From: Zygophlyctis sp. KS116
Taxonomy: Eukaryota > Chytridiomycota
DNA length: 45,755 bases
Assembly (NCBI GenBank): GCA_054661495.1
Contig: BAAFSQ010000064.1
Location: forward strand, 1-45,755
Direction of reading: 5' to 3'
The notes beneath the pieces are model-generated. The model ran no database searches. It was not told the origin of the DNA and saw only the letters and a program-made list of their open reading frames with translations. A program made the position numbers and the translations under genes. Positions within the stretch are counted from its first letter, which is position 1. Each line of letters opens with the position of its first letter. Positions 8,270 through 18,715 of the stretch are shown here, in pieces.

Positions 8270-11163
8270 TTAATTCAGGAATATATTACAAAATCTTGTC
8301 ATATCAAATGAAAGAGCCAATGAAATAAAATGTCGCATTGCAATCGGGTTCTCTTGAAAGGCCTTGTTAAACGCTACAATTGATAATGACCATATCACTG
8401 AATCTTTTTCACAAATAAGAGAAAATAAACGTGGCTTTTGAGAGAAGAATTCTAGTTCACCAACCATAGTTCCATGTAGTATAGTTTCAATAATCAATTG
8501 TTCGTTTTCATTATCGGTCATTGAAAGAACCAGTTCCCCGTATTCCAGGATCATAATTTCATTTGAAGGGTCATCAGGCTTCCAAATAACAGTTCCTTTT
8601 AGAAAAGTACGCTTCTCGAAAAGTGATGAGCAAATTTCAAATAGCACCCCAGCGAATTGACCTTCAGCTGATCCTTGAAGAAGTAATGAAACTGGATGAG
8701 GGGCTGTCAAAGCTGACTGTATTGGAAACTCTAAATATAAATTTAATCGCAATCACCTTTAGCTACCATTGATGCTGCGTAGCTGATTTCATTGCCTCTT
8801 GGAGTTTCATTGTTGGATACCGCCATTTTATTGCGCCTAGATGGAATGTCTAAAAGTTCAATTAAAAACGACTTACTTTGAGCACGCTCTACTTTCTGAT
8901 AATATGTAGAAAGAAGTATATTTTCGCACCATTCTAAAGCCTGATTTAAATTTTCAAATATATGGGTGAACTGGATTCTAAGAACATCATCAGACTCATC
9001 GAAAAGACCTGATGATACTATTTTCTTAATATCCGGCCCAAGTCCGCAAAATATCATATGTGTTGAATTAGTGATAAGTTTTCGACCAATAGATTGGAAA
9101 GCTTCCATCGCAGAGTAATCAATACCACTAATTAAAGAGAAATCCAATATCAAGAATCGGATTTGAGAAGGTCCTTTTGTGAACAAATTTGTTTGCTGAT
9201 TTACTATTCTTAAAAATCATAATCTTACACTGATTTACTGTACCAAAGAATATAAATCCTTGAAGTTTGATAACGGAAATTTGATTTCCTACTAAATCTA
9301 AAAACTTTTGTTGCCGATAGAGTCTATGAACGGTAGAACGAAGCTGCGATCCCGTGTAAAGAGATCTGATTACAGGCCGTCTGGCATACATTACTACAAA
9401 AAATATATTAGACAGTATTATTCCAATTATAATTCCTTCCGTGAAGCCAATTATTCCCATAGAAAAAACTATTAAAATGATTGTTGCATATTCTAGATAA
9501 TGAATTCCAGCTGTAAAAGTGTCATAAATACTTTCTCTCAATAATTCGGCTCCTAGATAAAAAATAAGAGAGCCTACAACCATTTTAGGTACAAAGTTTA
9601 TGATAGAACCTCCTAAATGTCATACTAGAATATGTTACCAAAGACCCACAAAATTGCAGTTGCCAGAGTGAGTAAAAGTCCAGCAGCCTTACTGTTACCT
9701 CCACTACGTATATAGAGCAAAGAGTTTGAATATACAAGGTAGTTCTAAAATGATTATTTCCTGTCTTAAATTACCTGACATGATCCACATAATCCCGACA
9801 GAATGTTGCTTAAACCATGACTTAATATTTCACGATTTAAATCAACATCCTGCTGAAGGGATACAGCTAGCGCTGGTATATTTATTGGTACATGTAATAT
9901 TCCAAAGAAAGAAAGTGCCAACTGCGTTGGAATCGTTGCTAAAAGTTGATCAATTTAATATTATTACCTAGTAATGCTTTCCAATCTACTAGTCTAAAAT
10001 TGTAATATGTCCAAAATTCCCAAAATGAAACTTGCTTTCCTGAGTGAGAAGATTGAAGATTAAACAACCAACCCTCGTCTCTCAGACTTTCAACTGAATT
10101 TCCAAATAAAAAAGCAACCATGTAGAAGCCTAGAGGAATAATGAGATAATAAGCAGGAATAAATAGAGGATGCGATCCAAATCTACTACAAATTTGGAAA
10201 ATCTTTAGGGCAATCGCAATTATCACGCTTGAGCCCCAAATCTTTAAATACCGTACTTGAATCACTTGTTCAAAAAATGAATAGGAAATATGTGGTTGCA
10301 AACCAGAAGTTACTTCAATCCCAGTTGCCTAAAACATTTAATCTAGAAAAATGTACAATTAAAAACAGACCAATCCCACCTATACAGCCCATCAGTATAT
10401 GTCTGGGAAAAAAGTGAATAAAATTTCCTAGCTTCAGTACACCAACCAATAAAAAGACAAGACCAGTCATGATACAACTCATGGCATAAGCACACATTAT
10501 AGTTGCAAGAATAGCCCTTGATTCAGACCCCTTCATCTCCGATTCAATTATAGCACAAATAATCTGTAAAAATGGCATAACTTCAATCATCATACTCCCT
10601 ACTGCACCTTTAAATGCCGATCCTCCACATGTAAGCACGATTTGCGAGATCATTGTACTAAGTAAGAACATTGAAATCCCAGCCGAAGCAGCAGTTTCTG
10701 GAATAGATTGAGAAGATGCAGGAAAAATAATCATTCCGTATGACACCGCATCTAGTAAATTTAAAGTTGTAGCCAACAAAACTGCTGGAATAGCGTATAA
10801 AATAGTTTTTAAACTATTAGATGGTAAATCATTGTCCGGCGCTGAATTTTTCCTCTGATTTTCAGTTTGATCCATCAATGGCAATAATAAAGGCGTAGAT
10901 TCTCCTGAATTATGATTAATTTCAATCGATTGATCCAAAACTTCTTCTGGAATTGATTGTTTTACTGAATCAAAGCTCATTCCCATACCTGTGGGAAACC
11001 CCGCAAACTCTTTTATAGACAATGAGAGCGTTTGTTGCCGAATCTCATTCCCAGAGACTTGAAACAGCGGCGACAAATCATCCGAACAAGTAGAATAATG
11101 AGATCTACAGGATATAGACAATCTCTTTCTAGATCTAATCTCCTGGTAGCTCTCAGAGTTCAT
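8270..11163 (-). CDS. SulP-family transporter with STAS and cyclic-nucleotide-binding domains
   Basis: Model: complement of exons 11163-10357, 10328-9968, 9938-9775, 9744-9639, 9612-9229, 9203-8757 and 8730-8270, 909 aa; introns 28, 29, 30, 26, 25 and 26 nt. A polar N-terminus of about 120 residues precedes the SulP core ([14 protein letters not shown], then [11 protein letters not shown]). A STAS domain lies at about 600-750 ([29 protein letters not shown]). A cNMP fold is C-terminal ([11 protein letters not shown]). The same order occurs in yeast YGR125W/Vsb1, linked to vacuolar basic amino acids, and in bacterial SulP-cNMP proteins. The transported ion is not readable from sequence. A 27-nt in-frame stretch at about 8850-8876, GTAAGT to TTTTAG, could be another intron. 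Confidence 0.88.
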
Positions 11164-11212
11164 ATAAGTGAATAGTGTAGGGCTGATGGAAGAGTTCAAT
11201 TTGCCAAAGGAA

Positions 11213-11749
11213 TCAAGAATTTAAAATCAATTTTAAACGATACGCATCCATCCCATTCATATAATAGCTTTTCAGGTATTTAGCTCTAAAAAATCCCAAA
11301 TTTTCATATAGTGCTAATGCACCTTTATTTGATAATTCTGTTTCTAGTACAATCTAGCCTTTAATCTTTTTTATAAACTTACTTCTTGCGCTCCCTTGTC
11401 TTTTAAAGTCTCTCCTACTCTAGAAACTAATTCTGATCCAATTCCCCGTTTTCTATAATTTTTATCAACTGCCAACATTGCTATATAACCTCGAAGTTGA
11501 CCATGAGATTTATGAGCATCTAATTTACCAACAATAACTCCAGCCATTTTATTATTGATTCGAGCCTAAGTTTACAAGAAATAAAATTACAATCACTGTA
11601 AGAAACGGCCAATTTCTGATAAAGTACCTATAAGTAAAGATTGAGTAAGGCTCTGATAGATCCTTTTCAATAAGATTTATAATTTCAGATAATTCAGTTT
11701 CATTTTGCCAAACGCTATAGACTACGCCAGACGTCATACATTGATCCAT
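11213..11749 (-). CDS. NAA30: N-alpha-acetyltransferase 30 (NatC catalytic subunit)
   Basis: Model: complement of exons 11749-11591, 11565-11383 and 11353-11213, 160 aa; introns 25 and 29 nt. GNAT fold. Family marks: [18 protein letters not shown] at about 33-50, [11 protein letters not shown], the acetyl-CoA loop [19 protein letters not shown], then [20 protein letters not shown] and [16 protein letters not shown]30 acetylates N-terminal Met followed by hydrophobic residues, with Naa35 and Naa38, on ribosomes. Short N-terminus as in yeast Mak3 (176 aa). Its start codon is only 15 bp from the next gene's start. Confidence 0.95.
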
Positions 11750-11764
11750 TGTTTACAAAAGTTG
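11750..11764. promoter_or_regulatory. 15-bp gap between divergent start codons
   Basis: The ATG of NAA30 (minus strand) and the ATG at 11765 (plus strand) are separated by 15 bp. If both starts are right, the 5' leaders overlap or the core promoters lie inside the opposite coding sequence. Confidence 0.4.
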
Positions 11765-13308
11765 ATGGCAGCTCCGTTTGATCCAACGACAAATGATCGA
11801 AAAGAATGGGAAAGATTAGCAGCTTCAAAATGGTTGCCTCCGCTAGTCCTGAAAGTACCAAATGAGTCTGTTCCTGTTGAACAACGGAAACTTTTCTGTA
11901 AGTCTAAAGTTTAGGAACTCAAAAGTCCAGGCAGTCAGTCATTTCCAGTTCATGAGATTCAATCATCCCATCAGACTAAAAAGAAACTCATGGTATCATT
12001 CAATTTCTAATTAGAAAAAGTCAAATGATCGGACACGATTCGTCAAGAAACTTAAAATGAGAGCGCTATACTTGGAACAACTTGCAATATTTTTACAAGG
12101 TAATTTAATCTCTAATTTCTAGAAAAGGAAAGGCAGGACGCTGAATCAGTGGAAAGGAAATGGACACTGGCCAAGCAATTAAGTAAAAGTTGTCGTTTCC
12201 TGGCTTATATTCAATCCTTGGAAGCTAGGGCAACAATGGGTTCTCTGGATGATAAGTCAAGTACAAATCAGGAAAATAATATAGTCAATTTAAAGACTGA
12301 AATTGAATTTACAAAATCAACAGAAATTAACAATACACCTGCTATTCAAAAGTCTATGGAACATTGTTCATTTTATGATCTAAAAGATGCAATTGACAAG
12401 AGTCCTTTTAAACCAAAGGAAAAAAGTTTGAATAGGAAAATTGCTACCCCTGAAACAGTGTTGAATCACGATTTTTCAAAGCCTTTAAATACTTCTGAAG
12501 TATTTTTCTCTAAAATTTTTAAACATTATTAGGAAGTAAATTTGGAATTTGCAAGAGCATTCAGGGATATATCACAAATTGGTACAATTGCAAAAGAAAA
12601 ATGGTTAAAAGCAATGGCTGATAAAAAGGCTTTTAGTGTTCGTAAATCCAATGAGCATTTGGATTTTCTAAAGTCTAGGAATAGAAATGAAGTTGAAAAG
12701 GGGAATTTGGATTCTAAAAAACAAAAGACTCGGATAAATTACAATAATAGTCTGGTAGGAATTTTAGTTTTAAAATTAGAATCCAGCACTTAAAAACTTT
12801 GCTCAATTTAATTTATTAAGAGAACAAGAGCATGCAAAGCTTTTAACATTGTTGGAAAATAGGAAAAAGGATCGTTTTAAGACAAGTAAAAATATTAAAA
12901 CTATCCAACCGGTTTTCAAATTAATCGATTCTGATATGAATAAACATACTTCAAAACGACAAAATTCTGTTTGGAAAGATACTCTTCCTCATTTATGGTA
13001 TTTTTTAAAGGATTTATTCTAATAGGATTCAAGACCCATATAATCAGCATTTAAAAGTAAAATATGGTAAAAATCCATTAAAAGTCTCTGATTCTAATGA
13101 ATCTAGGAGAAAATCAAGAATGGTTTTAGAAAATAAGAAAACTGCTGATGTAGAATCACTAGACTCAAAGACAAAGTCTGCAGGGTCAAAGTTGAAATCA
13201 ACTAAATTCAAAAATATTAGTCTTCCTCCAGGCCGACGTACTTCTGTAGATGCACAAAAAGCATCAGATTTGATACGATCTGAATTTAAGGAGCTGTTGG
13301 CGAAATAA
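11765..13308 (+). CDS. Unknown lysine-rich, partly coiled-coil protein
   Basis: Exons after the first junction: 11915-11992, 12015-12099, 12123-12499, 12533-12754, 12780-12997 and 13026-13308; introns 22, 23, 33, 25 and 28 nt. The first exon starts MAAPFDPTTNDRKEWERLA. The junction at about 11897-11914 is unresolved: the frame on both sides is the same, but an in-frame TAG (11912-11914) lies at the end of a GTAAGT...TTTAG-like 17-nt stretch, and removing 17 nt breaks the frame. A poorer donor further 5' would give a 39- or 45-nt in-frame intron. The protein is rich in K, S and N, with charged helices (MRALYLEQLAIFLQ, LLREQEHAKLLTLLENR). No family recognised. Its stop is 28 bp before the next gene start. 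Confidence 0.55.
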
Positions 13309-13336
13309 GTTATTTTAGGGTTTTCTTCAAGTACAA

Positions 13337-14991
13337 ATGTTTAGACGCTGTTTGAGTTCCCAAAATGCCCCTTCAGTGCCAAATTTCATTAACGGAGAGT
13401 TTGTTCAATCCCAGGCTTCCAAACATTTTCAGTTGCACAATCCTGCAAATCAAAAGTTGTTGTTCAATGTTCCTCAATCGACTCAACAAGAGCTGTCAGA
13501 TGCGACAGATGCGGCATCAGCTGCATTTAAGGAATGGAGAAAATCGTCAGTTTTATCTAGACAGCAGATCATGTTAAAGCTCCAGGCCCTGATCAGACAG
13601 AATATGGACTCGATAGCTGCTAGTATCACGCTAGAACAAGGTAAAACGTTGGGAGATGCTAGAGGAGATGTTTTAAGAGGTCTTCAGGTTGTGGAATATG
13701 CTGCTGGGATTCCAAATATGCTCATGGGTGATTTGCTAGAAGTTAGTCAAGATATGGACACATTTACAATCAAGGAGCCGTTGGGTGTAGTTGGCGGTAT
13801 GTGAATGAACCAAGTTTTCTTTTCATGTTTGCTAATTATTAGGAGTGATGCCCTTTAATTTTCCTGCAATGATTCCACTTTGGGTTTTCCCTTTGGCGAT
13901 TGCATGTGGTAATACTGTTGTATTAAAGCCTTCTGAAAAAGATCCTGGAGCGTGTATGATTCTAGCTAAATTAGCAAAAGAGGCAGGAGTTCCAAATGGG
14001 GTTCTGAATATTGTTCATGGTGGTGTAGATACAGTAAATTTTATTTGTGATGCTCCAGCAATCAAGGCAATTTCTTTTGTTGGTATTATTAAGAATTTTA
14101 ACTGGATTTTTAGGATCGGATATTGCAGGAAAGCATATTTTCTCAAGAGGATCCATGAATGGAAAGCGTGTACAAGCAAACTTGGGCGCAAAAAACCATG
14201 GTGTAATAATGCCAGATGCAAATAAGAATCATACGCTGAATCAATTAGTTGGTGCAGCTTTTGGTGCCGCTGGTCAAAGAGTATCAAATTTAAACTAAAA
14301 ACTAGTGTATGGCTCTTTCAACTGTAATATTTGTTGGAGAATCAAAAGCATGGATTCCAGAACTTGTATCTAGAGCTTCAAAACTTAAAGTGTCTAGTGG
14401 ATTTGAGCCAGATGCCGATTTAGGACCACTTATAACACCACAAGCAAAATCCAGATGTGAATCTTTAATTCAGTCTGGAATTGATCAAGGTGCGGACTGT
14501 GTATTAGATGGACGTGGTTTAGTTGTCAAAGGCATAATTTGGAATTTAATTAATAATTAGGATATGAAGAGGGTAATTTTGTTGGACCAACAATTCTATC
14601 CAATGTTAAATCTTGGATGACATGCTACAAGGAAGAAATATTTGGACCAGTCCTAATCTGCTTGCAAGTGGATACTATCGAAGAAGCTCTGGAAATTATA
14701 AATGGCAATCCTTATGGAAACGGAACTGCAATTTTTACAAATTCTGGCGCAACTGCTCGTAAATTTACAAAGGAAGTTGATGTTGGACAGGTTGGAGTCA
14801 ACGTTCCAATTCCAGTACCACTTCCAATGTTTTCTTTTACTGGATCAAGAGGCTCAATAGCAGGAGACTTGAATTTTTATGGAAAAAGTGGAATTTCATT
14901 TTATACCAGTTTGAAAACTGTAACTTCACATTGGAGATCTGCTGATGTTTTATCTTCAAAGGCTGCAGTTAACATGCCTACTTCTTCGTAG
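13337..14991 (+). CDS. ALDH6A1: Methylmalonate-semialdehyde dehydrogenase, mitochondrial
   Basis: Model: join(13337..13796, 13843..14082, 14114..14280, 14306..14531, 14561..14991), 507 aa (human 535). Introns are 46, 31, 25 and 29 nt; the last has a GC donor (14532) and AG acceptor (14560). The N-terminus [10 protein letters not shown] suits mitochondrial import. Family marks: [58 protein letters not shown] then the catalytic cysteine of CMALS, which begins exon 4, and [22 protein letters not shown]. The enzyme oxidises methylmalonate- and malonate-semialdehyde to propionyl- and acetyl-CoA in valine and pyrimidine breakdown. Confidence 0.96.
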
Positions 14992-15111
14992 GCTTTTTGA
15001 TATGTACAAAAAGAGATACTTTTTCAGCCTCTAAATTTGAGTCACGGATTGGAATCTGTAAAGAGTTAACTCCGATAATTACCTTTGCGTCATCTTTGAC
15101 TTGATCCATTG

Positions 15112-17296
15112 ATGTTGGTAAACTCTCCAGACACAACCGCACTGTTCTTCAACACCAGCTTCGCAGAGCTTAGCCAACCAGAGTCCGATAATCAACTTGG
15201 CAACTGTAAAAGTCTTGAAAATCCTGCTGAATTTCAGGAGTGTTGGGCTAAAGAATGGATATCGACTCCAATTCCTATAGAGAGAATTAATGCACAGGTT
15301 CTAGATGCCATATGTACTTTCCTGGTCTAATCTGATAGTATCTAACCAATGCACCAAAAATACATTAAGCGCATATAATGCAAGACTCATTTCTCAATGT
15401 TTGTCTGATAAAAAATATGATTTAAGTGTTATCAGTCAATTATTGGAGTTGGGTGAATTCGCGATTGACAATGGACACGAATACACTGGTCTAATAGATC
15501 ATCTTATCCAGGAGCTACTAAATGATGGAAGTGATTTTTTAGACTCTTTAAGGTGTCTGAAAGCACTATCGATGAAGCCGGATTTGAAAGCTATGATTAA
15601 AAAGCATTCTAGAATTAACAAATTGTACAAGAAATTGACAAATATGTTAAAGCATGATGTAAAACTTTAAAAATAATATTTTAGGATGATAATGCGGTTA
15701 GATATGCATTGTATTTACTGATTGCGTTTCTTTCAGAAACTTCTTTGGGCAAAAAGGTAAATAGTGAGTCTTAATTTTAGCTATTTAATGAATCAAGTAT
15801 TATGGAAGCATTTGCATTATTGTTCTCTACTCCGACATTACATACAGAGTCTGCTCAAAAGGATCCAATCTTTAAGGATTTGCTTGGATTAATGTTGGAT
15901 AACCGTGATTACTCTCTCATATTTGAAAAGTACACTTTTAAAGATAATACTAGATTTGCCGCAGAAAATTGGAAAAATGAACTTAAATGGTGCGCATCAA
16001 AATCATTAGATGTAGTTTAATATGTTCTAAAGAATTTTAGGCAGTAATTGCAAGCGCAGAACTGTTAAAGAGAAATCTATTGAAAGATCTTGTAACGAAA
16101 AGTATTGAAATGTATGAATTCTATGATATGGCTATATTTTATCTTGTGAAAAACTATTCGGATGATTCTTTAGAATTTATTAATATTTTCTTGGAGGTAT
16201 CTCTGCTACTCTAAATTTTGAGAGATGTACTGGCGATACGTGGTGTTCAAATTACTTAAATCTTGTTTTCTCAATTACGAAGCAATTTAGAATTTCTGAT
16301 CCTTTTTTAAACCTCTATTTACATTTAAATCAAGGCCTTTTACCACCAAAAAAAGATTTTAGTCTTCAACTGGCTGCAAAGAAGAACTTTCCGAATGAAA
16401 TCAAGGAAAATGGACCAATTCCTCCTTGTTTTACGTGTATTTTCGAGGAACTACAATGTTTAAAAGATACTAATGTAATTCACGATTGATAATTAAAAAG
16501 TTGGAGATATTTGTAAGAATTCAAGAAAAGCTCAATTCAAATTCAAAAGATTCAGTATTGACGGCATTGATCGAAATACAGAGCACAGATAAATTTAATT
16601 TAGAAAGGTTAGTTAACTATCATTAATTTTAAGTCTGGCAGAATATTTTATAAATATGGATAGCTCGACTATTCATGATTCATCACTTGATAAGAAAATC
16701 GATGAGCTTGATAAACAGTTGATGAATGCTATAGAAGAGTCAAAAAAATACTTGGTCATAAAAGATGAATTGATGAATGCTAAAATGGAAATTCTGAAAC
16801 AGAAGACTCGAGTAAGATTATTTGTATTTATATTTAGGCAACTGAAGTTGAAAACAAGGTGCGATTTGTAATCAACTTAATTTCTAGAATATGCTTGACA
16901 AATATGATTTAGATATTAGGAACTTAAACGCTGAAAACACGAAACTAGCTGACAGCTTGCGCAGCTTATCAGTTGAATATGAAAAGATGAAAAGCTCTTT
17001 TGCGTCTAAAGACAAAACTGTGAGATGTTTGTTATATTAAATTGTAGATTGAAGCTCTTAGTAAGCAAAATGACGAAAAGGCACAAATAGTGAAGGAATT
17101 GCAGGACAAAATCTTGGAATTGGAAGAATCAATTGGCGAACAAGAAGAAGAGCATCAAGAAATGGTTGCTAAGTTAGCTCAGAGCCTAGGTTCTTTGGCA
17201 AATCGCAAGACACGGTTTACATCAAAGAAAACAAATCCAGTACCTCAGGAAACTGTTGAATCTCTCGGAAAAAATTTAGAATCAACTCGCATATAA
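15112..17296 (+). CDS. Helical-repeat plus coiled-coil protein of unknown role
   Basis: Model: eleven exons: 15112-15313, 15339-15658, 15685-15756, 15781-16011, 16041-16196, 16223-16474, 16501-16607, 16634-16811, 16838-16858, 16888-17019 and 17048-17296; 639 aa. All ten introns are 24-29 nt. Exon 9 is 21 nt (ATEVENK). Residues 1 to about 450 are alpha-helical and ARM-like (LLELGEFAIDNGHEYTGLID, YALYLLIAFLSETSLGKK). The last 180 are a long coiled coil ending in LAQSLGSLANRKTR. This layout recalls CIP2A and USO1/p115, but similarity is too weak to assign either. Its stop is 2 bp from the stop of the convergent GT31 gene. Confidence 0.7.
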
Positions 17297-17298
17297 TA

Positions 17299-18504
17299 TT
17301 ATTCGAATGCTGTTAAATTTTTTCTGCATATAAATCGTTCTGGAAAAGCTCCTGAATAGCTTCCAGTCAATTTTGTTATTTCCGGGATCCCTTGTTTAAG
17401 CCAACAGATTGGTGATATATGTGTGAATGCAGAGCATTTTTCATCTCCACGACATAAATTATAGCATTGCTGAGGTGAATGAACGTTATACATGGTCAAG
17501 TAGTCCTGACCTTTTCTGTCCGAATCAATTTCAATCTCTCCCATTTTATCGACCTCTTCACTATTCTTTGCATAGTATTGAAAAATCTGTTCCATAGTAA
17601 CATTATTACCATCTAATGCATGCATCTCCTTGAAATGAAATGGTAACATATGATGAAAAGTGAATGGCTGAAAACAAGGCGAACCAGTATTGTGCAAACT
17701 TGGTGGAAATGCATTAAATCCATAATGATGTGTTAAATTTATACCAACATCTCTAAAACAAAGAGCCGTTCGCACATCACCAAAAATACAATCCCGATAT
17801 TCATGATTGCAAACTTCAATCGTAGGCTCCATCTTTTTTAGAGCGGCTTTACTAATAATAATTCCAGCACCACCTATCATCTCAAAATACTGTATCATAC
17901 CTTGAGCAAATGAAGGAGATTTAACGTCTTCACGCACATCGCAACCACTAAAAGTATACGGCACTCCAATATAATGACTTTCTGAAGAATTTAATGTACT
18001 TAAATAGCTTTTAAGATTTTGTTTGAATACATAAGTATCGTCATCTATAAGTAAATACCATTCTGCATTCGGATAATGTTTGATTAAATATTTTAGAGCT
18101 GGTAAATTCTTATGTGCATCCATAATCCATCCTTGACTACTTTTATCTGGAATAATTTCTGTCTCAGGATTTTTAGGTGGATCTTTTGAAGGCAATTTTC
18201 GAACTTCGTCCATATTCTTTGCATAACTAGCTTCCTTGATAATATTAATCATTTTAAGTTTTCCAAGCTCTGCATCCTCATCTCCAAAAATTACCAGATT
18301 TCTGACATCTGATAGAAATGTCGCCATCTGTACTGGAACACGTTTCATGAGAGTGTTCTTGCCAGTCTTGAGTCCAATTGCCCAATCGTCCCATTCCGCA
18401 TTATATCGCCTATTTGAAGAATACCAATAAACTGCATTAAAATAGTTGAAGAGTATTATAGCAAATGGACATAACAGAATGAATCTTCTCGTTGTTTTGC
18501 GCAT
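17299..18504 (-). CDS. GT31-family (Fringe-like) glycosyltransferase with PAN domain
   Basis: Single exon, 401 aa, one of the few host genes here without an intron. Type II Golgi layout: a basic start MRKTTRRF and one membrane segment at about residues 7-24. The catalytic domain has W(Y)LLIDDDTYVF at about 153-163, the metal-binding DDD motif of GT31/Fringe enzymes, followed by YIGVPYTF and a GGAGIIIS stretch typical of the fold. The C-terminus holds a PAN/apple-like domain (PQQCYNLCRGDEKCSAFTH). GT31 plus PAN is common in fungal proteins; the sugar donor and acceptor are not known. Probably acts in the Golgi lumen on cell-surface glycans. Confidence 0.87.
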   Translation of the reverse strand: MRKTTRRFILLCPFAIILFNYFNAVYWYSSNRRYNAEWDDWAIGLKTGKNTLMKRVPVQMATFLSDVRNLVIFGDEDAELGKLKMINIIKEASYAKNMDEVRKLPSKDPPKNPETEIIPDKSSQGWIMDAHKNLPALKYLIKHYPNAEWYLLIDDDTYVFKQNLKSYLSTLNSSESHYIGVPYTFSGCDVREDVKSPSFAQGMIQYFEMIGGAGIIISKAALKKMEPTIEVCNHEYRDCIFGDVRTALCFRDVGINLTHHYGFNAFPPSLHNTGSPCFQPFTFHHMLPFHFKEMHALDGNNVTMEQIFQYYAKNSEEVDKMGEIEIDSDRKGQDYLTMYNVHSPQQCYNLCRGDEKCSAFTHISPICWLKQGIPEITKLTGSYSGAFPERFICRKNLTAFE

Positions 18505-18509
18505 TGAAA

Positions 18510-18629
18510 ATGTCCGAAAATATTCAAAAGTTTATTCGTTGGCAATTCACATCTGATACATCATCTGATACATCTGCTACATTCAATACATTTGATAAAT
18601 CAGAAAAATCTATTAATAATGAAATTTAG
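18510..18629 (+). CDS. Possible 39-aa small ORF
   Basis: Between the GT31 and HAS1 starts (211 bp) an ATG-initiated 39-codon frame reads MSENIQKFIRWQF followed by an S/T/D-rich stretch with short TSDTS repeats, ending at TAG. It may be an upstream ORF in the HAS1 leader, a small protein with a further exon, or chance. Nothing else was seen in this space except A-rich sequence directly before the HAS1 ATG. Confidence 0.2.
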   Translation: MSENIQKFIRWQFTSDTSSDTSATFNTFDKSEKSINNEI

Positions 18630-18715
18630 AATAATTTCATAATAGCAGATCAAAGAGGCAAGGTGGAGCAGCAAAACTGCAAAAGTGAAATTTTGAAACA
18701 AAAAAAAACAAAAAA

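Noticed and set aside
9726-10417. Plus-strand frames inside the SulP gene
   Set aside because: They are antisense shadows; the minus strand shows the full transporter with consistent introns.
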